Positions 8,938 to 15,024 of a DNA stretch of 41,937 bases are shown one piece after another. The stretch comes from an uncultured Mediterraneibacter sp. (GTDB lineage Bacteria > Bacillota > Clostridia > Lachnospirales > Lachnospiraceae), in assembly GCA_944376695.1 (NCBI GenBank), contig CALWDM010000021.1, forward strand, positions 1 through 41,937. Reading direction: 5' to 3'. The notes under the pieces were generated by a model. It did not search any database, had not been told where the DNA came from, and worked only from the letters and a program-made list of their open reading frames with translations. Position numbers and translations under genes: made by a program. Positions within the stretch are counted from its first letter, which is position 1; every line of letters starts with the position of its first letter.

Positions 8938-9099
8938 AAATGTCTCTCCCTTCTGCGTCAATGTTCCTATTTTATCACATTTTACAGGATTCCTCTATGA
9001 TGTTTCACATTCTGTTAACAAATCCTCAGACCAAACACAGGAACCCAGGGAAAGCTGCCAGACGGGCAATAGTCGGCTCACAGCTGAGACGGATCGGCC

Positions 9100-9132
9100 A
9101 AAAAAAAGAGCGCCTGCGTAATGCAGACACTC
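9100..9132 (-). terminator. Terminator of the spoIIA/spoVA operon
   Basis: Minus strand: GAGTGTCTGC (9132-9123), a 5-nt loop, GCAGGCGCTC (9117-9108), then eight T (9107-9100). The two mismatched positions are G-U pairs. It lies 43 bp past the spoVAB stop. The rest of 8938-9174 holds only the upstream region of the ABC gene. Confidence 0.85.
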
Positions 9133-9174
9133 CGCTTTCCTTCTGTCCGACTCTCCGGCGCCAGTGCTTTCCTC

Positions 9175-9639
9175 CTACCATCCCCTGAAGAAAAAGAGCC
9201 CCGCTCCCAGCCCTTTCCCGACGGCAACGCTTATCGTAAACGCCGCGATATACCTCACGATCCGCGCGCGGCGCATAAATACGGGGAACACATTTAATAT
9301 CTCCGCCAGCGCCATGGACCAGCACCCGACAAAGATCCCGGAAAAGATCCCGAAAATCCCCAGGATTCCGCTTCCTGCAGAAAATACCGCTCCTTCCGAG
9401 AGCCGCTGCATCACTGACGGGGACCCGAGCCCGAATACATAGAACAGGTTTCCCAGGATCCCGCCCAGCGCCACGCTTGTCTCATAGAACAGAAGCCGGT
9501 CCCCTGTGTGGGTGCGGTCGGCGAAATCCGCCACCACGCCGAGCTCCACGATGAAAGCAAACAGTCCCCCTGCTGCGGCCACCCCCGCACTAAGTCCGAC
9601 TGCTGCCAGAAGGATCTGCTGCGCCCACTGTGCCGGCAT
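9175..9639 (-). CDS. spoVAB: Stage V sporulation protein AB
   Basis: This 154-residue membrane protein has about four to five hydrophobic helices and little outside them. It matches SpoVAB, a component of the SpoVA machinery in the spore inner membrane linked to dipicolinic acid uptake and release. Typical segments are the N-terminal AVGLSAGVAAAGGLFAFI and the middle ETSVALGGILGNL. It overlaps the end of spoVAA by 50 bp. AAAGGGGGCGGAG lies upstream of ATG 9639, inside the spoVAA coding sequence. It is the last gene before the terminator at 9100-9132, and spoVAC-AF do not follow. It is slightly longer than the Bacillus protein. Confidence 0.88.
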   Translation of the reverse strand: MPAQWAQQILLAAVGLSAGVAAAGGLFAFIVELGVVADFADRTHTGDRLLFYETSVALGGILGNLFYVFGLGSPSVMQRLSEGAVFSAGSGILGIFGIFSGIFVGCWSMALAEILNVFPVFMRRARIVRYIAAFTISVAVGKGLGAGLFFFRGW

Positions 9640-10261
9640 CCAGCTCCGCCCCCTTTCTCGCCGCGTCCTCTGCCAGAGTCGTCTGGATATCGTTTTCGTA
9701 CAGACGCATCTGCACCTCCATCGGCGTCGGGTCCACGGTAAAACGTTTCTTTCCGAAATGGTTAAAGAAGATCAGGATCCCCGCAGTAATGCCTATGGAA
9801 TATGTGATCTCCAGTATGGTAAATCCGCCCGTCTCCTGCCCTGTGACCAGTTCGTAGAGCTGACCGAACAGCTTTGTCACGTCCACGTCGTTATTAAATG
9901 CCATGATGGAGAAGGCTGCCCCGAAAAAGGTCACTGCCGCGACAAACGCAGTTTTCAGGATATGCCATGCCTTTGGCGGCGTCTTCTGGTCCTCATAGGT
10001 CACGATGATATCTGTTTCCCCCATGTTCTCTATCTGGAGCCGCGGGTATTCCTCATGGATCCGCTCAATGACCCGCAGGATCGAGATGACGCACCTCTGC
10101 TGCCCCGGTTTTGTAAACTTTATGATCCTTAATGTCTTTATCTTCGGGAGCACTGTCTTATCCGCGCATTCCATGGAGAGGATATCCCCGAGGGTGACGT
10201 CCGGCTTCGTCACCTCTGTGTCCCTGTCCCCCTTAATATAAAGTATCATATCAGAAGACAT
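9590..10261 (-). CDS. spoVAA: Stage V sporulation protein AA
   Basis: This 223-residue SpoVAA has an N-terminal soluble domain starting MILYIKGDRDTEV, with TLGDILSMECAD typical of the family. Two predicted helices follow, one near FVAAVTFFGAAFSIMAF and one near ITYSIGITAGILIFF, and then a charged tail. SpoVAA works with SpoVAB and the other SpoVA proteins in the forespore membrane. ATG 10261 is preceded by GGGAGGAAG and lies inside the last codons of the 51-residue ORF upstream, an 11-bp overlap, so the genes are translationally coupled. The C-terminal tail DPSGSSRT lies in the segment that also encodes the SpoVAB start. Confidence 0.9.
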   Translation of the reverse strand: MSSDMILYIKGDRDTEVTKPDVTLGDILSMECADKTVLPKIKTLRIIKFTKPGQQRCVISILRVIERIHEEYPRLQIENMGETDIIVTYEDQKTPPKAWHILKTAFVAAVTFFGAAFSIMAFNNDVDVTKLFGQLYELVTGQETGGFTILEITYSIGITAGILIFFNHFGKKRFTVDPTPMEVQMRLYENDIQTTLAEDAARKGAELDAGTVGAADPSGSSRT

Positions 10262-10406
10262 AGGCTTCCTCCCGCTGCTCCCTGATCAGGAACCCTTCGT
10301 TCCCCTGTTCCTGAGGCGCGCTGTAATAATAGATGACCCCGATCAGAACTGCCGCGAGGACAACTGTGAGCAGGCAGATCCATATCTTTTTTCTTCCGTC
10401 TTCCAT
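10251..10406 (-). CDS. Small 51-residue single-pass membrane protein between sigF and spoVAA
   Basis: An unrecognised small gene, ATG 10406 to TGA 10251. The protein starts MEDGRKKIWICLLTVVLAAV, continues through one strong membrane helix near residues 8-28, and ends in a polar tail with the charged segment REQREEAYVF. AAGGAAAGG lies 13 bp upstream. Its stop overlaps the spoVAA start by 11 bp, and a candidate forespore promoter lies at 10511-10539, so expression with spoVA is expected. Helix, ribosome site and tight coupling support a real gene. Basic residues before the helix and the acidic tail after it suggest an N-in, C-out orientation. Function unknown; a small SpoVA accessory protein is a guess. 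Confidence 0.72.
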   Translation of the reverse strand: MEDGRKKIWICLLTVVLAAVLIGVIYYYSAPQEQGNEGFLIREQREEAYVF

Positions 10407-10510
10407 ACCGTACACCTGACCTTTCCTTCTATTTATACCTATCCCTGCATCCGGAGGATCGCGCTCCTGCCGCCGCGCTTCCCGGATTCAGCAATTGATG
10501 CCGTCAGGTA

Positions 10511-10539
10511 TAGTATCCGGTTTTTGGGGGATTTTATTC
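10511..10539 (-). promoter_or_regulatory. Candidate sigma-F/sigma-G promoter for spoVAA-spoVAB
   Basis: Minus strand: GAATA (10539-10535), 17 bp, then GATACTA (10517-10511). This fits the forespore consensus GHATR-N17/18-CATWHTA with one mismatch. It lies in the 175-bp gap between sigF and the 51-residue ORF, which has no other content and no clear terminator. B. subtilis spoVA is sigma-G dependent. Confidence 0.45.
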
Positions 10540-10581
10540 GTTATACGGCTGTCTTTTCCGTCGTATCTGCTGTCAGACTGG

Positions 10582-11298
10582 CTAAGTTCCCTTCTGTCTC
10601 AGGTCCTGCAGGATCCTTTTCTCCATCCGGGATACCTGCACCTGTGAGATCCCCATCATCTTTCCCACCTCGGACTGTGTCTTGTCGGCAAAATACCGCA
10701 GGTAGATCAGCTGTCTTTCCTGGGCTTCCAGGGATTCAAGGAGCTGCTTTAACACCATGAGATCGAGGAGCTTATCCTCCCGATGCTCCTTTTCTTCAAT
10801 CTTATCCAGAAGGCGGATCTCGCTCCCCTCCTTCTGGTGGATCGGGCGGTACAAAGACTCGATCTCCCCGCCTGCTTCCATCGCCTGCACAAGTTCCTCT
10901 TTTTCCACTCCCAGCTCTTCGGACAGTTCCTCCAGGTCGGGCTCCCTTCCCAGTTTTACATTCAGGCGCTCTCTTGCCTGAAAGCTCTTATAGGCCAGCT
11001 CTTTCAGCGAACGGCTCACCTTGATCATGCCGTCGTCCCTGAGGAACCGCTTGATCTCCCCGGAGATCATAGGCACTGCGTACGTAGAAAATTTCACATC
11101 ATAGGACACGTCAAATTTGTCGATCGCCTTCAGAAGCCCGATGCTCCCGATCTGGAATAAATCTTCCGCCTCTGTTCCTCTGCCGTAAAAACGTTTCACG
11201 ACACACCAGACGAGCCCTACGTTTTCTTCCACAAGCTGTTCTCTCGCTTCTTTATCCCCGGCGTGTGATCTCTGTATCAAAGCGATCGTGTGGTCCAT
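10582..11298 (-). CDS. sigF: RNA polymerase sporulation sigma factor SigF
   Basis: This 238-residue sigma-70 family factor is the first forespore-specific sigma factor. Region 2 includes DLFQIGSIGLLKAIDKFD and KFSTYAVPMISGEIKRFLRD. Region 3 begins at IKVSRSLKELAYK, and region 4 carries the helix-turn-helix SEVGKMMGISQVQVSRMEKR near the C-terminus. It is held inactive by SpoIIAB, encoded immediately upstream with a 22-bp overlap. AAGGAAGGGAACT precedes ATG 11298. Synteny and region 3/4 sequence separate it from SigG, which usually lies beside sigE. Length is near the family norm of about 250. Confidence 0.96.
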   Translation of the reverse strand: MDHTIALIQRSHAGDKEAREQLVEENVGLVWCVVKRFYGRGTEAEDLFQIGSIGLLKAIDKFDVSYDVKFSTYAVPMISGEIKRFLRDDGMIKVSRSLKELAYKSFQARERLNVKLGREPDLEELSEELGVEKEELVQAMEAGGEIESLYRPIHQKEGSEIRLLDKIEEKEHREDKLLDLMVLKQLLESLEAQERQLIYLRYFADKTQSEVGKMMGISQVQVSRMEKRILQDLRQKGT

Positions 11299-11732
11299 AG
11301 TTCCCTTCCTTTTCCGATAGCCTTCTTCATCCTCACCCTTGTCCCCCGGCCGGGCTCTGACTCTACCTCCAGGCTGTCCATAAAGGCTTCCATAAAGGAA
11401 AACCCCATGCCGGACCGGTCCTGCTCCGGCTTGGTCGTATACATGGGCTGCATCGCCTCCCCGACATTTTCGATGCCCCTGCCTTTATCACACACCTCAA
11501 CAGTAAACACATTTTCCTCGATACGGCATCGGATATACACTTTGTTGATCTCATTTTCGTACCCGTGGATGATCGCGTTGGTCACCGCCTCTGACACAGC
11601 GGTCTTGACGTCCGCCACCTCCTCTACGGTAGGGTTGAGCTGCGTGAGGAATGACGCCACCGCTACCCTCGCAAAACCCTCGTTCGCTGACCTGCTCTCA
11701 AACCGGATCTCCATTTCATTTGTATTTTTCAT
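11277..11732 (-). CDS. spoIIAB: Anti-sigma F factor / serine kinase SpoIIAB
   Basis: This 151-residue GHKL-fold protein kinase binds SigF and phosphorylates SpoIIAA. The N box is EAVTNAIIHGYEN, the G1 box is DKGRGI and the second glycine box is SGMGFSFMEAFMD, which together form the ATP pocket. It overlaps spoIIAA by ATGA (11729-11732) and sigF by 22 bp, so the three proteins should be made in linked amounts, as the partner-switch requires. Length matches the family (about 146). Confidence 0.96.
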   Translation of the reverse strand: MKNTNEMEIRFESRSANEGFARVAVASFLTQLNPTVEEVADVKTAVSEAVTNAIIHGYENEINKVYIRCRIEENVFTVEVCDKGRGIENVGEAMQPMYTTKPEQDRSGMGFSFMEAFMDSLEVESEPGRGTRVRMKKAIGKGRELWTTRSL

Positions 11733-12043
11733 ACCGCATCCTCCTCATATATCTGCATTATTTTTGTCACGCCTGAAAGTGTCAGTATCTTCTTTATCCT
11801 CGCGTTTGCGTGGACTGCCCAGACCTCTCCTCCGATCAGGCAGATCGTCTTATATCTTCCCATGATCACCCCTATCCCGGAACTGTCCATAAAGTCGGTC
11901 TTCTCAAAATCAAAGATCACATACTTAATGTGGTTCCGGTCAATTACCGCATCTGCCTCCCGCCGGATCTCCTCCGCGTTGTGGTGATCCACTTCGCGGG
12001 GCAGATAGATGGTAAGGCAGTTCTCCTGCACCTGATATTTCAT
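11729..12043 (-). CDS. spoIIAA: Anti-anti-sigma F factor SpoIIAA
   Basis: This 104-residue STAS-domain protein releases SigF from SpoIIAB when unphosphorylated. The conserved MDSSGIGVIMGRY segment carries the serine phosphorylated by SpoIIAB, Ser55 by analogy with Ser58 in B. subtilis. It would be dephosphorylated by SpoIIE, not encoded in this operon. ATG 12043 has an ideal AGGAGGAG 5 bp upstream; an in-frame ATG 11 codons earlier would add an unrelated extension. A double palindrome lies 35-70 bp upstream of the start. No clear promoter was found. A sigma-H-like -35 (GCAGGATAA, minus 12212-12204) lacks a matching -10. Confidence 0.96.
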   Translation of the reverse strand: MKYQVQENCLTIYLPREVDHHNAEEIRREADAVIDRNHIKYVIFDFEKTDFMDSSGIGVIMGRYKTICLIGGEVWAVHANARIKKILTLSGVTKIMQIYEEDAV

Positions 12044-12077
12044 GCTACTCCTCCTCATGGGGCAGCTCCTTCCCAAG

Positions 12078-12113
12078 AGGGGTCAGACCCCTCCGAAAAG
12101 GGGTCTGACCCCT
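12078..12113. repeat. Paired self-complementary palindromes upstream of spoIIAA
   Basis: AGGGGTCAGACCCCT (12078-12092) and AGGGGTCTGACCCCT (12099-12113) are each near-perfect palindromes and are also exact reverse complements of each other, 6 bp apart. The DNA or RNA can form two small hairpins or one 15-bp stem. They lie in the presumed 5' leader of spoIIAA. Confidence 0.85.
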
Positions 12114-12142
12114 TTTGCTCAAATTGTTCGAATTGTACGTGC

Positions 12143-12173
12143 AAAAAAAGGATGCGCTCCTTCGCACATCCTT
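12143..12173 (-). terminator. Terminator after the TPR gene
   Basis: Minus strand: AAGGATGTGC (12173-12164), a short loop, GCGCATCCTT (12157-12148) with one G-U pair, and seven T (12149-12143). It lies 43 bp after the TPR gene stop and separates that operon from spoIIA. Confidence 0.85.
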
Positions 12174-12216
12174 TTCTTTCGTAATTTTCTTTCAATTTTC
12201 TTTTTATCCTGCCGCT

Positions 12217-13536
12217 TTACTGTGCAGCCTGACTGACCGCATCCAGATTGGTCTGCGCCTCTGCGGCGTATTCAGAATCCGCGTAGCCTTCCACGACTCT
12301 CTGGTAATATGTAGCTGCATTGGCATTGTCCCCGCTGCCCTGGTATGCCTGTGCCAGGTTAAACAGAGCCTGCCCGCTGTTATATCCTTCGTCCATCCGC
12401 ACGACCCTGGACAGTGCGTCCACTGCACCCTGATAGTCCCCGGAGCTCAGCGCTTCGCTGCCTGTGGCAAAATAGGTATCACACGCCCCCGGAAAGACCG
12501 CGGCGGACAGTTCGTCGTAAACTGCCTGCGCATTCGCCCCGAGAGAGTCCCTGCTGACATTGAGCAGCGTCCCCGCGACGTCCGCATCCCCATACTCCGG
12601 GGAATCATACTGATCCTGCGCTGTCATAAGATACTCGTAGCTGTCGCGCGTAGTCTGGGTCTGCTGCGCGGCGTCCTCCGCATTTTCCCCGGAAGCCCGG
12701 TAATTATCCAGCGTCCTTGTCTGCGCGCTGACCTGGGCTTCCAGCGATTTGATCTCCTCGCTGTATTCCCTCATCTGGTCATTCATCCGGTCAGCTCTGG
12801 ACTGCCCCACAGCCGGTGCGACAAGGAACCAGATGACCGCCGCGCCGATCGCAGCTCCGATAAAAATATTTGCCACCGCGAGCTGCCCCGCCATCTCCCT
12901 GATCCGGGAATGCTTCGGCTGTATGATGGTCTCATTGCCCAGGCTGTATTCGACTGCGTCGTCCTTTTTCTTCTCCCGTCTGCGCTTCCCCTTCTGCTGT
13001 ACCAGCTCGTGCATGTAGCGCAGCGTGATGTCATTGGTCGCATCCAGTTTCCGCGCGGTCCGAAGGATCTGCCTTGCATGCGGGTACTGCTCCGTATGCA
13101 GGTAGATCAGCGCCAGGAGCTGATACGCCTTCAGAAAAGACGGGTGGGCGGATATGACCTGCTTGAGCTGGATGACCGCCAGATCTTCCCCGTTCTGCTG
13201 GCAGTATGCCAGGCACTGGTTATATTTTCGGATCGCAAGGTTGATCGTCTCCAGCTCCTTTGCGGAAGCCTGTACATTTTTTATGTAATAGTCCGCGATG
13301 TTGTCTCTTGCCTTTAAATTCTTGCTGATGATCCATTCCACAAGGGCTTCCGGCACCTCCCCGATCCCGTAATAGACAAGCCCCAGCAGATTTCTCGCCG
13401 CGATATTCTCCCTGTTGAACTGCAGGCTGCGCCTAAGCGACGCGACCGCCCCTGACATGTCGCGCATCTGCGCCCTCCGCAGTCCATCGTTATACCAGTA
13501 ATTGGAATGGTATACGATCTTCTTCATGTAATCCAT
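12217..13536 (-). CDS. Membrane-anchored tetratricopeptide-repeat protein
   Basis: This 439-residue protein has TPR-type repeats on both sides of one membrane helix. The N-terminal half (about 1-185) holds several repeats, for example DMSGAVASLRRSLQFNRENI and LAVIQLKQVISAHPSFLKAY. A Lys/Arg-rich linker (KGKRRREKKKD) leads to a helix near residues 218-240 (ANIFIGAAIGAAVIWFLV). A coiled-coil-like stretch follows, and two or three repeats close the C-terminus (GDYQGAVDALSRVVRMDEGY, GDNANAATYYQRVVEGYADS). Basic residues before the helix put the N-terminus inside. TPRs bind other proteins, but no partner is evident. It is the last gene of the ltaS-folC-44 aa operon. MDYMKK has a weak GCGGGG site; Met4 is an alternative start. 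Confidence 0.8.
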   Translation of the reverse strand: MDYMKKIVYHSNYWYNDGLRRAQMRDMSGAVASLRRSLQFNRENIAARNLLGLVYYGIGEVPEALVEWIISKNLKARDNIADYYIKNVQASAKELETINLAIRKYNQCLAYCQQNGEDLAVIQLKQVISAHPSFLKAYQLLALIYLHTEQYPHARQILRTARKLDATNDITLRYMHELVQQKGKRRREKKKDDAVEYSLGNETIIQPKHSRIREMAGQLAVANIFIGAAIGAAVIWFLVAPAVGQSRADRMNDQMREYSEEIKSLEAQVSAQTRTLDNYRASGENAEDAAQQTQTTRDSYEYLMTAQDQYDSPEYGDADVAGTLLNVSRDSLGANAQAVYDELSAAVFPGACDTYFATGSEALSSGDYQGAVDALSRVVRMDEGYNSGQALFNLAQAYQGSGDNANAATYYQRVVEGYADSEYAAEAQTNLDAVSQAAQ

Positions 13537-13605
13537 TTATATCCCCGCTATCTTTCTGAACTGCTGCCGCAGGCCGGACCCCGCCGTCCCGCCGCGTCTG
13601 TGTAT

Positions 13606-13740
13606 CTATTTCTTCTGGTCCATGATCTGCTTCAGAAGGTCTGTCACATCCGACAGGTCTTCCTGATAGACTGCATCCTCGATCTCTTCGACTTCAAGGC
13701 TTGGCTTGAACTTCTTTAATTCTTCTTCAAAATCCAGCAT
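13606..13740 (-). CDS. Small acidic 44-residue protein between folC and the TPR gene
   Basis: An unrecognised small gene, ATG 13740 to TAG 13606, starting MLDFEEELKKFKPSLEVEEI and ending DLLKQIMDQKK. It is acidic and predicted helical, with no membrane segment. The folC stop codon directly abuts its ATG (TAAATG), and AGGAGGAGAG inside the last folC codons is well placed, so translation is coupled. The ribosome site and its position in a compact operon argue for a real gene. The 69 bp after it to the TPR start contain no other feature. Function unknown. Confidence 0.65.
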   Translation of the reverse strand: MLDFEEELKKFKPSLEVEEIEDAVYQEDLSDVTDLLKQIMDQKK

Positions 13741-15024
13741 TTATCTCTCCTCCTGAACCAATCCCTTTATCCTCCCTGCCAGATAGAGGGAGCCGAGGCA
13801 GTAGATCCTGCGCCCGCCCTGTATATCCAGTGCGTACGCAAGCGCCTCTTTCACGGACTCCTTCACTATGACCGGCTGTTCCGTATATTTCCTGAAAATG
13901 TCTGCCAGCCTCTGCGCCGCCGCTCCCCGGCTGTCGTCAATATGGGTGACCACGTAGAGCGCTGCCGCTTTCTTCCGGCAGAGGCACTCAGCCATCTTCT
14001 CATAATCTTTATCCTGCACAGCGGAAAACAGTATGATATTTTCCCTGCCGTCTCCGGGCACACTCTCTGTAAATGCCTCCACAGCGCTGATATTATGCGC
14101 CCCGTCCACATATACATCCGGCAGGACTTCTTCCATGCGCCCCGCCCATTTCAGGTCTTTCAGCGCCGCCCTCCAGCGCTCTGGATGCCCGTTTTCCCCG
14201 AAAAGATACCGCATCACTTCCAGCGCCAGCATGGCATTGCCGGGCTGGTAGATGCCGGTATTGTTCAATTTCCACGTGGTATTACCATAATAAGCACTGG
14301 AACAGGAAAATGCAATATGTTTGTCCCGTATTTCCAGGATTTCGTACGCATCTTTCCCGATTTTTTTACAGAAACTCCCGCGTTCCTCCGCGGTCCGCGC
14401 GATCACGCTGTCGCTTTCCTCCGCGGTCTGCGCGTAAAACACCGGGACGCCGGGGCGGATGATCCCAGCCTTCTCCCCGGCGATCTCCCCCAGCGTATGC
14501 CCCAGGTATTCCATGTGGTCAAAACCGATGGACGTGATCACGCACACAGCAGGGGATTCCACCGCGCTGGTGGCGTCAAGCCTGCCGCCCAGCCCAGTCT
14601 CAATGACCGCGTACTCTGTCCCCGCTTCCGCAAACGCCGCAAGCGCCATGCCGAACAGGAATTCAAAAAATGTAGGATGGGCAAGTCCTTCCCTCTCCAT
14701 AAGCCTCACTGCCTTCCGCGTCTTTTCAAACACAGCGCGGAACTGAGCGTCACTGATCCGCGCCCCGCCGATCACGATACGCTCGTTCATCTTCACCAGA
14801 TGCGGAGACGTAAAAAGCCCCGTCCGTTTTCCCTCCGAACGGAGCATTCCGTCAAGATACGCGCACACAGAGCCTTTCCCGTTCGTCCCCGCCACATGGA
14901 TCACCTTCATGTGCTCCTGCGGGTCTCCAAGACAGCTGAGAAAAGCCCTGGTGTGCTCTCTGTCATTTTTCTTTGTAAATTTCGGGATCTCCAGTATATA
15001 ATTTACAGCCTCTTGATATGTCAT
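13741..15024 (-). CDS. folC: Bifunctional folylpolyglutamate/dihydrofolate synthase
   Basis: This 427-residue Mur-ligase-fold enzyme adds glutamate to folates, and in many bacteria also joins dihydropteroate to glutamate. The P-loop VAGTNGKGSVCAYL lies near residues 44-57. The family segments VIETGLGGRLDATSAV and ITSIGFDHMEYLGHTLGEIA follow, and the C-terminal domain includes YVDGAHNISAVEAF. Length and motifs are normal. Its ATG overlaps the stop of the LtaS-like gene (ATGA, 15021-15024), and its own stop abuts the 44-residue ORF. Whether it has both activities cannot be read from sequence. Confidence 0.95.
   Translation of the reverse strand: MTYQEAVNYILEIPKFTKKNDREHTRAFLSCLGDPQEHMKVIHVAGTNGKGSVCAYLDGMLRSEGKRTGLFTSPHLVKMNERIVIGGARISDAQFRAVFEKTRKAVRLMEREGLAHPTFFEFLFGMALAAFAEAGTEYAVIETGLGGRLDATSAVESPAVCVITSIGFDHMEYLGHTLGEIAGEKAGIIRPGVPVFYAQTAEESDSVIARTAEERGSFCKKIGKDAYEILEIRDKHIAFSCSSAYYGNTTWKLNNTGIYQPGNAMLALEVMRYLFGENGHPERWRAALKDLKWAGRMEEVLPDVYVDGAHNISAVEAFTESVPGDGRENIILFSAVQDKDYEKMAECLCRKKAAALYVVTHIDDSRGAAAQRLADIFRKYTEQPVIVKESVKEALAYALDIQGGRRIYCLGSLYLAGRIKGLVQEER

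Noticed and set aside
12204-12212. Sigma-H-like -35 (GCAGGATAA on the minus strand) for spoIIA
   Set aside because: No RNNGAATWW -10 at the required spacing; only near matches, so no promoter is claimed.
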